Shown in pieces: positions 44,366 to 52,690 of a stretch of DNA of 64,000 nt. Every line of letters begins with the position of its first letter. Within the stretch, counting starts at the first letter, position 1. The translations under genes and the position numbers were made by a program. A model generated the notes under the pieces. The model worked only from the letters and a program-made list of their open reading frames with translations, had not been told where the DNA came from and searched no databases. This stretch comes from a virus. The DNA is taken from IMG/VR virus record IMGVR_UViG_3300043420_001819, positions 19,428 through 83,427 of that record; one strand, 5' to 3'.

Positions 44366-44599
44366 TTAACCTTTTTTATTAGGGCGTTTAGCTTTAGGAG
44401 CCTCTTCCTTTACTTCCTCTGTAACTACTTCTTCTACTTTTTTCGGTTCTTCTTTTTTAGCACCAATTGAAGTAAAGTGTTTTCCAAAAGTGTCAAGAAC
44501 ATATTTAGCTTGGTCATCTGTTAGTTCATAGTCTCTACCAGAAACAAATTCAATACCAACAGAAACAAGGCCAGGGCCTGAATATTTAACTTTAGTCAT
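44366..44599 (-). CDS. Small head-associated protein
   Basis: A 77-residue protein with a folded part (about 1-47, SVGIEFVSGRDYELTDDQAKYV) and a highly charged tail of Lys/Glu (EEPKKVEEVVTEEVKEE, then KAKRPNKKG). It lies between the capsid gene and the connector. Small proteins of this type with a KxEL-like head are often head fibre or completion proteins. Function not known. Confidence 0.6.
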   Translation of the reverse strand: MTKVKYSGPGLVSVGIEFVSGRDYELTDDQAKYVLDTFGKHFTSIGAKKEEPKKVEEVVTEEVKEEAPKAKRPNKKG

Positions 44600-44644
44600 A
44601 GTTTTTCCTATTTTCTTAACTCAGCTGTTCAGTAACAACTCGGA

Positions 44645-44672
44645 TAAAAAAGTAGGGGCCGAAGCCCTTACT
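44645..44672 (-). terminator. Intrinsic terminator after the capsid gene
   Basis: On the minus strand AGTAAGGGC-TTCG-GCCCCTACT (one mismatch) followed by TTTTTTATCC. The loop is a C(UUCG)G tetraloop, which gives a very stable hairpin. It lies 8 nt after the capsid gene stop and explains how capsid mRNA can be produced in excess. Confidence 0.9.
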
Positions 44673-44679
44673 ACCTCTA

Positions 44680-45879
44680 TTAGAGGTTAACGATTGCAAC
44701 TACTGGAGTAGCAACAATTGAAAGTTTTTTGAAGTCAACATCACGGTAACCAACATAAAGAGTTGAGCTAGATACAGCTTTTCTCTCTTCTTCAATTCCG
44801 ATTGAACCACGGTCAGCAACACCGAAGAATCTTTTGTTAACAACAAGGACAGCAGTCTTAGTACCTGGAGTTACTGTATCAACAGCACCTGTTGCATCCA
44901 AGTTTTCTGGAACGTAAGCAGAAGCTACGATTGGCATACCATAAAGTTTACCGATTTCACCAGTAAGGATTGTTGCAGCAGTACCATACTTATCAACAGT
45001 AACAACTTCGTCAAGTCCTAGCATATCGTATGCAACTTTTACAGGAGCAATAATTGCCAAGTCAGCAAGGTTAAGACCATAAACACCAAGAGCTTTTCTA
45101 GCAGCAAGAACGTTAGCAGCAGAGATAGCACCAGTTCCATCAACAGTGTTACCAGCAGCAACAGCAGTTTTAAGAAGACCATCAAACGCTTTTCTTACAT
45201 CGTTAGCATCAGAAAGAGCAGTATCACCAGCGATAATACCTTTTTCAGAAGCACGTGCAAGTGAACTTACCAATTCTTGTTTTACAAGGTCGATAACTGC
45301 AACTACAGCTTCTTGATCAGCTTGGTCAGTTACGCTTACAAGAGTTTTAATTCTGCTTGTTGCAAAAGTAATTTTACCAGCAGTAATTGTAGACTCGATA
45401 GCATCTGCACCTGGAGCGATTAAGTAAGCCAATGCATCTGTTGCTCTACCTGGGATAGAAAATTGATTTCTATTTTGTGGCATAGTCAATTTAGCGAAAA
45501 GTGGCTCAATCATCAACTCAGCTTCAAGCTTAGTCAACATTTGGTTACTGAACTCTTCAGCCATCCAGCTAGAGATATCAGTTGGAACGATTGCTTTTTC
45601 AATGATTGCTGAAGTTTCTTTAAAACCTTCAAATGAAGCCATTGGTTTACCAGTAAGGATTGACTTAAGGTAAAGGTCAGCACCATCTTTTTTAGCTTTC
45701 GCTACTACAGAACTATCAACATCTTTCTCATTGAAAGAAGTTTTTCTTGACTCTAGTTTAGAATCAAATTCTTTTTGAAGTTCCTCAAATTGTTTTTCTT
45801 GTTCAGTTTTTTGAGACTCGAGTTGACCTTTAAGTGTTTCAACTTCTTGTTTCATTTTTTCAATTGCTTCGATAGCCAT
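44680..45879 (-). CDS. Major capsid protein (HK97 fold)
   Basis: A 399-residue protein with an N-terminal coiled coil (about 1-45, IEKMKQEVETLKGQL), the delta domain that acts as internal scaffold and is normally removed by the prohead protease, followed by an HK97-type capsid body (LEAELMIEPLFAKLTMPQNR, then RASEKGIIAGD, and KLYGMPIVAS). It follows the protease gene and precedes a strong terminator. Codon use is richer in GC than in the neighbours, typical of a highly expressed gene. Confidence 0.95.
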   Translation of the reverse strand: MAIEAIEKMKQEVETLKGQLESQKTEQEKQFEELQKEFDSKLESRKTSFNEKDVDSSVVAKAKKDGADLYLKSILTGKPMASFEGFKETSAIIEKAIVPTDISSWMAEEFSNQMLTKLEAELMIEPLFAKLTMPQNRNQFSIPGRATDALAYLIAPGADAIESTITAGKITFATSRIKTLVSVTDQADQEAVVAVIDLVKQELVSSLARASEKGIIAGDTALSDANDVRKAFDGLLKTAVAAGNTVDGTGAISAANVLAARKALGVYGLNLADLAIIAPVKVAYDMLGLDEVVTVDKYGTAATILTGEIGKLYGMPIVASAYVPENLDATGAVDTVTPGTKTAVLVVNKRFFGVADRGSIGIEEERKAVSSSTLYVGYRDVDFKKLSIVATPVVAIVNL

Positions 45880-45892
45880 ATGAATGTCCTTT

Positions 45893-47110
45893 TTATATTT
45901 TTATTAAAGTATTTGCACGATTTTCAATTACGCTATGTAAACGTAATAGGCTCGTAACATCCTCATCAGTGCCTTCTAATGATTCGATGAAAGCAGTGAT
46001 ATCTTCAAATGTAACTGTGGCAGGTACAACTTCTTTCCCCTCAGCCTCTTCAGCATTTTGGTTACCAGATTCTTCACCATTTTCACGTGCATTATCAGAA
46101 TTATCAGAATTATTATCGTCAGTACTAGAATTAGCTGAATTATCATTATTTTCAGGAGCAACAGCAGATTCTTCTTCTTTTAATATATCAATAAAAGAGA
46201 ATAACCATTCAGGTGTTTCATCCATCATACCAAGTTCAACTATTTCTTCACAGTGTTTTAATAAATGCTCTGCTGCATCTAGTTGTTCTTCTTTTGAATA
46301 TTTTTCATACCCTTGGATTGACTTTAATGCTGAAAGAGCAGATATAACACCCTCTTTACTAACTACAAGTTTCCCTTCTTTAAGCTCATGGTGCGGGAAT
46401 TTCCACGTTGATTTATTTTCCATATCTCCTATAATAAGATAGGCTTCTGAAATAGCCTCTGGAATATCTTTAAAATTTTCACTAAGGTCTTTTTGTAATG
46501 TGTCCTTATCAACATCTACCCACTTCATATCAGAAACTTCTTTGTTTTTAATAGTTGAAGCACATTTATAGGTATGTTCGTTTGTAGCTTTATTAGCTAG
46601 TAAACATGTTCCTGTAGCACATGGAGACTGGGTTAATACCGTAAATATAGACTCTTGATTATCAGGAACAGCAACAATTGACACCTCCAATAGTTCAACT
46701 TTTTTGTAATAATAAATATCTGATTCTGGGTCGTAATGGGAATCAAGTGCTTTGAACCCAATAGAGAATGTTTTTAATATTCCTTGTTGTACTGCATAAA
46801 AGACTTTAGAGTTAAGTACTTCATGTACTTCTGCTGTTATTTCTAAACCATTAATTCCAACTGATAAATCAACGATTTTACCGACTGGTTCATATCTATC
46901 ATGATAAGAAAGAAGAATAGGGTTTTTCATAAAGTTAGTGAGCTCATACCCTGAAGGTAATACAGAATCACCACTCCTGTCAACAACTAAGTTGCCATTA
47001 TTGTCAAGATACCTATTAGCATATCCTTTTATATGAATGACACCGGGGGTCTCAGTGCCAAAATTTTTCTCAACCGTTAGGTCTTTCATGACCAAAACTA
47101 AATTATCCAT
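45893..47110 (-). CDS. Prohead protease (S78-like) with C-terminal extension
   Basis: A 405-residue protein. The N-terminal 160 residues are the HK97-type prohead protease, with catalytic His70 in LLSYHDR and Ser116 in KTFSIGF, and the strand LLEVSIVAVP after it. The remaining 240 residues contain a helical domain (MKWVDVDKDTLQKDLSENF, SKEEQLDAAEHLLKH) and an Asn/Ser/Asp-rich acidic linker (about 320-360), which may act as scaffold and be removed. Situated between portal and capsid, as in HK97-like phages. Confidence 0.92.
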   Translation of the reverse strand: MDNLVLVMKDLTVEKNFGTETPGVIHIKGYANRYLDNNGNLVVDRSGDSVLPSGYELTNFMKNPILLSYHDRYEPVGKIVDLSVGINGLEITAEVHEVLNSKVFYAVQQGILKTFSIGFKALDSHYDPESDIYYYKKVELLEVSIVAVPDNQESIFTVLTQSPCATGTCLLANKATNEHTYKCASTIKNKEVSDMKWVDVDKDTLQKDLSENFKDIPEAISEAYLIIGDMENKSTWKFPHHELKEGKLVVSKEGVISALSALKSIQGYEKYSKEEQLDAAEHLLKHCEEIVELGMMDETPEWLFSFIDILKEEESAVAPENNDNSANSSTDDNNSDNSDNARENGEESGNQNAEEAEGKEVVPATVTFEDITAFIESLEGTDEDVTSLLRLHSVIENRANTLIKI

Positions 47111-47150
47111 TGAATTTCCTCATCATTAATATTGATAGACTTTCTAAACA

Positions 47151-47159
47151 CATTATCGT
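47151..47159 (-). promoter_or_regulatory. ACGATWAT motif, protease-capsid unit
   Basis: On the minus strand ACGATAATG, about 40 nt before the protease start and just after the portal gene. Confidence 0.5.
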
Positions 47160-47171
47160 CCTTTTTAAAAT

Positions 47172-48536
47172 TTACTGTCCTGCAGTAGGTGTATCAGGAG
47201 TACCACCTTGTGGGTCAGTACTACCTGCACCACCAGTTGAAGTACTATTTCCACTAGAGCTTGTAGGAGTAGTATTAGTATCCCCTGGAACAAGAGGAGT
47301 TCCATCTTGGATATATTGAGCACCTGTACCAAACAAGTATGCAGCAAGGATATTCTTATTAGCATTTTCTGCATCTATTTGTGGTAATCCTATCATATCT
47401 CTAGCCTCATTAAGAGTACTTAGCCCAGTAGAATAACTTGTTTTAGCTGCATCTGCTTTAGAGTTAAGACTTGTTTCAAGTTCTACAATTCTATCAAGGT
47501 CAAACTCAAATCTTAAACTAGTATTTTTAAATTTATTTTGAAGGAATAAAGATATTGAATCTTCTAGCCTGTACAAGTAAGGACGAACAGCTGTATTAAA
47601 TACAGATTTCATTAAGTCTTGTGGTTTAGATGTAGAAGTATTTTCCCCACCTAGTGCAAGAGCATTAATTTTAAATACTCTTAGTACTCTTTTATCACTA
47701 ATAGCTAAGGAATCTAGTATTTTAGAGTCACTAGGGCTTGATTGTATAGGTTTATAGTTTAAACCACCAGGGAGAATAGCTGTACCACCTCTGTTACTAC
47801 CATTTGTACCATATAATGAAGCAAATTGGTCTTGTAATGCTTTTACTTGGTCAGGAGCAAGGGCATACTCAGACTCTAGTATACCTGTAAGCATTGAAGA
47901 ATTTTCATAAAACGATTTTAAGTCTGCAACTGCGTATGACTCAAGGTTTAATGTGTCTAGTAGTGGTCTTACTGCTGGAACACCATAATATAGATTATTA
48001 ATAGTAGGATTTCTAGTTATACATACTTCATCATTTTTGTACGCAATAGTATCTTTCCAGATAACACCTTCAATATAGTTAGTAGCATGAGGAACAATCT
48101 TTACACTTGAAGGTGCACCTAAAAACCAACTTTCATATTTACCTTTATTCTGCTCTAATGTCATAAATGAAGTACCTGAAAGAAGAAGTGCTTGAACTTG
48201 TAGTTCTATCATTTCTCCCCAAGTAAAGAAAGGGTTAGGGTTTTTAACCCACTCATTTAATTTATCATTAGGTTTTAAAGGAGTTAACTTGCCGTTTTTA
48301 TCGACTATTCCTATTCTTGGAACTGCTTGTGATGCTGCTTTAGCAATATAGTCAACACAACTAAAAACAAGTTCACTAGTATGAAGTGAGCCCTCTTCTG
48401 CAGAGTTGGCTAAACTACCATTACCGTCTGTATAATTTTTCATCGCCTCTTCATTATTTTTAGAAGCTTTTGTAGTTACAATTACAGCACTTCCATGAGA
48501 AGGAGGAGATTTTTTAAAAAAGTTAAATAGGCCCAT
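47172..48536 (-). CDS. Portal protein (HK97 family)
   Basis: A 454-residue portal protein. The family core is visible: NPNPFFTWGEMIELQVQALL (about 93-112), GVPAVRPLLDTLNLESYA (about 177-194), and ALAPDQVKALQDQFASLYG with GGLNYKPIQSSPSDSKILDS. The C-terminal 40 residues are a Gly/Ser/Thr-rich tail. It is the first leftward late gene, 11 kb-scale distance from no other head gene, and faces the rightward terminase genes across a 210-nt divergent region. Confidence 0.95.
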   Translation of the reverse strand: MGLFNFFKKSPPSHGSAVIVTTKASKNNEEAMKNYTDGNGSLANSAEEGSLHTSELVFSCVDYIAKAASQAVPRIGIVDKNGKLTPLKPNDKLNEWVKNPNPFFTWGEMIELQVQALLLSGTSFMTLEQNKGKYESWFLGAPSSVKIVPHATNYIEGVIWKDTIAYKNDEVCITRNPTINNLYYGVPAVRPLLDTLNLESYAVADLKSFYENSSMLTGILESEYALAPDQVKALQDQFASLYGTNGSNRGGTAILPGGLNYKPIQSSPSDSKILDSLAISDKRVLRVFKINALALGGENTSTSKPQDLMKSVFNTAVRPYLYRLEDSISLFLQNKFKNTSLRFEFDLDRIVELETSLNSKADAAKTSYSTGLSTLNEARDMIGLPQIDAENANKNILAAYLFGTGAQYIQDGTPLVPGDTNTTPTSSSGNSTSTGGAGSTDPQGGTPDTPTAGQ

Positions 48537-48563
48537 CTGTGCTCCATAAATTATTCGTTATTT

Positions 48564-48573
48564 TTATAATCGT
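48564..48573 (-). promoter_or_regulatory. ACGATWAT motif, portal gene
   Basis: On the minus strand ACGATTATAA, 27 nt before the portal start and 25 nt downstream (in the leftward direction) of the nearest 29-bp element. Confidence 0.6.
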
Positions 48574-48597
48574 TTTCAAGAGGAAAAACGTAATTTA

Positions 48598-48626
48598 GGG
48601 GTGTCCTAAGACCAATCAGTGTTTAC
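48598..48626 (+). repeat. 29-bp repeated element, copy 2
   Basis: Identical to copy 3 and one base different from copy 1. The identity with copy 3 extends on both sides (GTAATTTA before, TCTCTTTT after), giving 45 identical bases with a 58-bp period. It lies in the portal/terminase divergent gap. Confidence 0.85.
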
Positions 48627-48655
48627 TCTCTTTTAGTGTTGATTAAAGTAATTTA

Positions 48656-48684
48656 GGGGTGTCCTAAGACCAATCAGTGTTTAC
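48656..48684 (+). repeat. 29-bp repeated element, copy 3
   Basis: Exact tandem partner of copy 2, 58 bp away, same orientation. It lies 27 nt before the rightward ACGATTATTT motif. Confidence 0.85.
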
Positions 48685-48710
48685 TCTCTTTTTCAGTTTT
48701 TTGAGATAAC

Positions 48711-48720
48711 ACGATTATTT
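48711..48720 (+). promoter_or_regulatory. ACGATWAT motif, terminase unit
   Basis: ACGATTATTT, 26 nt before the ATG at 48747, in the orientation of the terminase genes. It is the rightward counterpart of the portal motif. Confidence 0.5.
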
Positions 48721-48746
48721 AAATAAGATTACTTTAAAGTTAAGAG

Positions 48747-48998
48747 ATGCAAATACAAATCAAGAATACTCCTTTATCTTTAGAATCAGTTGATGATTCA
48801 CTTTTAACCTTCACTTGTACCTGTGGTAGAGCTTTTACTGTTACTACCTCTACATTAACACTAGATGTAAGATGCGAAGTTTGTACAGAAATATCTAGTA
48901 GTATTCCTGAACTATCTGAAAGAGAAGTAATAGACTTAAGTCAATATATTTATGATACAGTACTAACTAGTTATCAAACAAAATTTAATAGGGGATAA
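48747..48998 (+). CDS. Small zinc-ribbon-like protein upstream of terminase
   Basis: An 83-residue protein with CTCGRAF (C-x-C, about 28-34) and CEVC (about 48-51), spaced like a small zinc ribbon. It is one base before the small terminase gene and co-transcribed with it. It might bind DNA or act in packaging regulation; this is inferred from position only. Confidence 0.6.
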   Translation: MQIQIKNTPLSLESVDDSLLTFTCTCGRAFTVTTSTLTLDVRCEVCTEISSSIPELSEREVIDLSQYIYDTVLTSYQTKFNRG

Positions 48999-48999
48999 A

Positions 49000-49497
49000 A
49001 TGGAAGATGAAATATTTGAATTAGTTTCAATTCCTGGTGAGCTAAGTGATATCACAAAAGAGAAACTATCTAAAGAAATAACATTTACTGAGGGCGTTAA
49101 TGCTGTTGAACCACTTACGTTACTTGAAAGAACTGTATGTGAACTTACAGCTGAGCGAAAAGGAAGACAAGAAATTGCTAATTACCTAGGAGTTCCTTTA
49201 AGTACTGTTAGGTGTATCTTAGCTAAACCACACATTAAATCATTTATTCAAGATATAGTGATTGCTCAGTATGAGTTAACTAAAGAATACAGATTATCAT
49301 TATTGAACAAGGTAATTGAGGCTAAAATTGGTAATATTGAGGATGAATTAGATGGTGATTTTAGTAAAGCTACCAAAAAAGATATTATTGACTTATTGAT
49401 TATTCAAGATAATATGCTAAAAGAAAGAGAGAAGAAAGAGTTAGGTACTTCTGATGATACGTATATAACACTACTCCAACAGGTTATTAAACAATGA
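49000..49497 (+). CDS. terS: Terminase small subunit
   Basis: A 165-residue protein with a helix-turn-helix (about 50-75: RKGRQEIANYLGVPLSTVRC) and a helical C-terminal part, directly upstream of and overlapping (4 nt) the large terminase gene. This arrangement and size fit the DNA-recognition subunit of the packaging motor. Confidence 0.8.
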   Translation: MEDEIFELVSIPGELSDITKEKLSKEITFTEGVNAVEPLTLLERTVCELTAERKGRQEIANYLGVPLSTVRCILAKPHIKSFIQDIVIAQYELTKEYRLSLLNKVIEAKIGNIEDELDGDFSKATKKDIIDLLIIQDNMLKEREKKELGTSDDTYITLLQQVIKQ

Positions 49498-50873
49498 GTG
49501 AACTAGTTTCAGCTGATATAAAAGTATATAGGTCTATTGTTAATAAAATAGATTATAAAGCAGCAGCACAGGCTTTTAAATTTACGCCTCATGAAGCTCA
49601 AGATATTGTAATGAAAACAGTTTCTACAAGAGAGTTTGAGGTTATTACTCTAGCTTGTGGTAGACGATTTGGTAAGTCAGAGTTAATGTCTACTATTGCT
49701 TCCACTGAATTATTAATCCCTGAGGCAAGGGTGCTACTAATTACACCTACTTTTGCTAATGCTAAAGCTATTTATGATAAAGTTGAACTAGCAATCATTA
49801 AAAAAGGGTTAAAGATTGTTAGTAAAGATAGTAAGTTGCTAACATTTACCTTAGAGTATAATCAAACTATTATTTGTGCTACCCCTAAGTCTATTGCAAA
49901 CGTACTAGGGTTTAAATACTCACTAGTAATCTTTGATGAATCTCAAGATGTTTCAGGATTAATGGATATTTGGGAAAATAAAATTCTTCCAGCACAAGCT
50001 GACTACGGTCTTCAAGATAATGGATACATGTATTCTAAAACTATGTTCATTGGAACTGTAAGGGATTTTGATAATGACTTTTATATTCCATTTGAAAGAG
50101 GATTAAATGGGTTACATGGTTATATATCATTTAACTTCCCTACCTCAGCAAATCCTTATATATCTTCAGAGTTTTTAGAGAAGAAAAAGTTAACATTACC
50201 TAAAAAGACTTTTGATATGGAGTATGGAGGAATATGGCAGAGCTTACAAGATGCTATTGTATACTATTCTTTTGACCCGGAGGTAAATGTAATACCAGCA
50301 ACAGAATATCAAAATATTTTTCAAAGAGCTGGTATGTCTTTAGTAGCTATTGACTTTGGTTTTTCAGATAATACAGGACTATTATTAGCTGTAGTAGAAA
50401 AACTATCTGGAACTATAACTATTATTGGTGAGTATGTAGAAGAACAGCTATCGCTTGAAGAACATGTAAAGAACTTTAAAGAAAAAGAGTCAATTTTATT
50501 ACCAGGAATGACTCCATTACGGTATGCTGACCCATCAGCTGCACAAACAATTCATGATATGGCTTCAACCTATCAGTATTATACTTCGCCAGCACAAAAT
50601 AAGATTTATGAGGGTATTGACAAAGTTAATGCATTATTCTATAATAAAAAATTATTTATTTTAGATAGTTGTACAGAACTAATAGGAGAGATTAAGAATC
50701 TTTCTTGGCAAAATGCAAAAACAAAAACAGTAAAACGCTCAAAAAGGTATAAACACTTTGACCTTGCCCTTTCAACACTAAGGTATTTAGTATATACTTG
50801 GGAAATGCAGAAAAACCTATCAATACTTCATATAGATAGAGAACAACCTTATAAGGACAAATATGGATTTTAA
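49494..50873 (+). CDS. terL: Terminase large subunit
   Basis: A 459-residue ATPase-nuclease that cuts and pumps DNA. Walker A is CGRRFGKSE (55-63), Walker B VIFDE (145-149, catalytic E149), and the RNase H-like nuclease has AIDFGFSDNTG (D287) and RYADPSA (D346), with a further acid in HFDLALSTLRY. It is transcribed away from the portal, so the packaging genes are separated from the head genes by a divergent promoter region. Confidence 0.95.
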   Translation: MSELVSADIKVYRSIVNKIDYKAAAQAFKFTPHEAQDIVMKTVSTREFEVITLACGRRFGKSELMSTIASTELLIPEARVLLITPTFANAKAIYDKVELAIIKKGLKIVSKDSKLLTFTLEYNQTIICATPKSIANVLGFKYSLVIFDESQDVSGLMDIWENKILPAQADYGLQDNGYMYSKTMFIGTVRDFDNDFYIPFERGLNGLHGYISFNFPTSANPYISSEFLEKKKLTLPKKTFDMEYGGIWQSLQDAIVYYSFDPEVNVIPATEYQNIFQRAGMSLVAIDFGFSDNTGLLLAVVEKLSGTITIIGEYVEEQLSLEEHVKNFKEKESILLPGMTPLRYADPSAAQTIHDMASTYQYYTSPAQNKIYEGIDKVNALFYNKKLFILDSCTELIGEIKNLSWQNAKTKTVKRSKRYKHFDLALSTLRYLVYTWEMQKNLSILHIDREQPYKDKYGF

Positions 50874-51315
50874 AGATTGGTATGAGATTAATCCATTTAA
50901 AGAAAAATTAGATGAATTAAACTTAACAGAAAAAGAAAAGAAGATATTAACACCAGTAATTATTAACAGTAGTTTTTTTATTACCTTTAAACCATACTAC
51001 GATGAGCATGTAATGAAAACAAAAAGACATTTTGTTCCTGAATATGCTCAGAGACAGTTTTCATTATTTTTTAAGAAACGATATTTAACTGCAATAACTT
51101 TTTATCATTTAGAAAAAGAGTTAAATTACCTTAAAGAATCTGTGCCTGCTTGTGCATCTGTACTTAATACAATTAAAGTTTATCCTGAATATATTGAACT
51201 ACTTAACCAAGAAATGAAGTTTTTTGAAAAAGACTGTAGTATTGCCTATGATGAGAAAGTTAAAATATTAAATAATGGGAAGTTAATCGGATGGAAGTTC
51301 AAAGAACAAAGGTAA
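50863..51315 (+). CDS. Hypothetical protein after terminase
   Basis: A 150-residue protein, mostly helical, rich in Lys and Glu (LDELNLTEKEKKILTPVI). The start overlaps the terminase stop by 11 nt. No known domain. Its place in the packaging operon suggests a virion morphogenesis or regulatory role, without evidence for either. Confidence 0.6.
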   Translation: MDFKDWYEINPFKEKLDELNLTEKEKKILTPVIINSSFFITFKPYYDEHVMKTKRHFVPEYAQRQFSLFFKKRYLTAITFYHLEKELNYLKESVPACASVLNTIKVYPEYIELLNQEMKFFEKDCSIAYDEKVKILNNGKLIGWKFKEQR

Positions 51316-51560
51316 ACTTAACGGATACTCAAAAGGCTTTTATTAGAGAAAATTACTTATACTTATCAGATAAAGCTCTTGCTGAGATACTAAACGTAAC
51401 TAATGAATCAGCTATGCGTAAAATCCGGTCTAGGATGGGTTTAAAAAGAAATAAACAAAGCGTAAAAGAGTTTATTAAAGAGGTTCCTCTTGTTATCTGG
51501 GTTCAAAGAGAGCTATACGATAAAGAAGAGTTCAATAATTTAGTAAAAATTGGAATATAA
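51291..51560 (+). CDS. Small helix-turn-helix protein
   Basis: An 89-residue basic protein. Residues about 9-45 (TDTQKAFIRENYLYLSDKAL, AEILNVTNESAMRKIRSRMG) read as a helix-turn-helix with a GcrA/MarR-like spacing, and the rest is a short helical tail. It overlaps the preceding gene by 25 nt. Probably a DNA-binding regulator; target unknown. Confidence 0.6.
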   Translation: MEVQRTKVNLTDTQKAFIRENYLYLSDKALAEILNVTNESAMRKIRSRMGLKRNKQSVKEFIKEVPLVIWVQRELYDKEEFNNLVKIGI

Positions 51561-51562
51561 GC

Positions 51563-51591
51563 TTGACTTTTAGCTCTAATTTTAATATAAT
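51563..51591 (+). promoter_or_regulatory. Sigma-70 promoter of the mazG-like gene
   Basis: TTGACT (51563-51568), 17 nt, TATAAT (51586-51591), followed by the gene at 51618 with ribosome site AAAGGAG. Confidence 0.75.
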
Positions 51592-51617
51592 ATTAAATTA
51601 AACTTAAAGGAGAAATA

Positions 51618-52139
51618 ATGTTACTAAACATTTTAATGGATAATCAGCTTCTAGATGTTATTGTTCTAGAAAAATTTGTAGAAATTAGAGATTGGAATAA
51701 GCAAAGAGGTACACTAGATAAGCTAGACTGGGGTCTAGAAGCTAGAATGTTAGACGAAGAATATAAAGAATTTTTTGATTCAGACGAATTAGTAGCTAAA
51801 TTTGATGCATTGTGTGATTTTGGTTTTGTACTTGGTGGTACTTTTGCTAAATGGGTACAACATCCAGATGATTCTGATGATGCTAATACTTTTATGCGAA
51901 AACAAGCAGGTCGTTTTGTTGACTTGTATATACTTTTTTCAAAAGAACTAGGATTTGCTACTGGAAATAGAGATTATAGTCAACTTCCTGAGTATGTTAG
52001 TATGGGCTTAGATGCCGTAATTGAGGCAAATAATAAAAAAGGGTTTGAGAAAGATGCACACGGTAAAGTTATCAAACCTGATAACTTTGTTGGCCCTGAA
52101 CCTAGACTACAAGAAATTATAGAAGAGTATCGAGGTTAA
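51618..52139 (+). CDS. MazG-like NTP pyrophosphohydrolase
   Basis: A 173-residue all-alpha NTP-PPase-type protein. It has the acidic helix EARMLDEEYKEFFDS (about 41-55), then AKFDALCDFGFVLGG, where the paired Glu/Asp residues bind magnesium, and a C-terminal segment ANNKKGFEKDAHGKVIKPDN common to phage MazG-like proteins. It would hydrolyse nucleoside triphosphates or lower alarmone levels. It is driven by its own promoter. Confidence 0.78.
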   Translation: MLLNILMDNQLLDVIVLEKFVEIRDWNKQRGTLDKLDWGLEARMLDEEYKEFFDSDELVAKFDALCDFGFVLGGTFAKWVQHPDDSDDANTFMRKQAGRFVDLYILFSKELGFATGNRDYSQLPEYVSMGLDAVIEANNKKGFEKDAHGKVIKPDNFVGPEPRLQEIIEEYRG

Positions 52140-52140
52140 C

Positions 52141-52383
52141 ATGCAAAGAGAGCTAGAGTGTACAGAAGTAATAAGTATAATTAGAAGATACTTTGATGGA
52201 GAATCACAACTGTCTCTAGCCTCTGAATATGGTGTTAGTGAGAAAGCTATTTATAATGTTATTAGACTAGTAACGTATAAAGAATGCTCACTTTCCTTTA
52301 TTAAATCTATGTACGGCTCTACTGTTAATTATGATATTGCTATATCTGTAAGAAAAACACAAGGTAGAGGACGTAAAATATGA
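52141..52383 (+). CDS. Small helix-turn-helix protein
   Basis: An 80-residue basic protein. The segment DGESQLSLASEYGVSEKAIY (about 20-39) is a helix-turn-helix, and the C-terminus ends TQGRGRKI. It lies one base after the MazG-like gene and overlaps the next gene by 4 nt. Likely a DNA-binding protein of the recombinase-resolvase HTH type. Confidence 0.6.
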   Translation: MQRELECTEVISIIRRYFDGESQLSLASEYGVSEKAIYNVIRLVTYKECSLSFIKSMYGSTVNYDIAISVRKTQGRGRKI

Positions 52384-52676
52384 GAAGAATGCCTAATAAA
52401 GGACAACTCGCTGACTATGTTAGTGCATTATTAAGTGATAAAACACTTTTTGCTGATTTAATTGAAAAGTATGGTAAAAAAGTAGCGTATATTTCCATTG
52501 TTGATGGAAAAGGAAATCAACTTTGTATTATTTCTAAATCTTTTAAAAGCATTGAAGATGCTGTACAGTATCTTATAGACTTAAAAGACCAAAAAGTAGA
52601 TACAACAGGTGTTGATTACGGTAGGGGAGATGCCACACTAAATTATTTCAATAAAGTATTTTATAAAAATAATTAA
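52380..52676 (+). CDS. Hypothetical protein
   Basis: A 98-residue protein with an alpha/beta pattern (VAYISIVDGKGNQLCIISKS) and a C-terminal helix with YFNKVFYKNN. ATGA overlap with the upstream gene, 15 nt before nrdB. No recognised domain. Confidence 0.55.
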   Translation: MRRMPNKGQLADYVSALLSDKTLFADLIEKYGKKVAYISIVDGKGNQLCIISKSFKSIEDAVQYLIDLKDQKVDTTGVDYGRGDATLNYFNKVFYKNN

Positions 52677-52690
52677 TTTAAGGAAAAATA

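Noticed and set aside
23503-46118. Further ACGATAAT matches at about 23510, 34621 and 46108.
   Set aside because: They lie inside coding sequence where Asp-Asn codon pairs create the string, and no gene start follows at the right distance.
5961-48684. The 29-bp element as an insertion sequence end.
   Set aside because: There is no transposase, no inverted partner and no target duplication; all copies are in the same orientation and lie in promoter regions.
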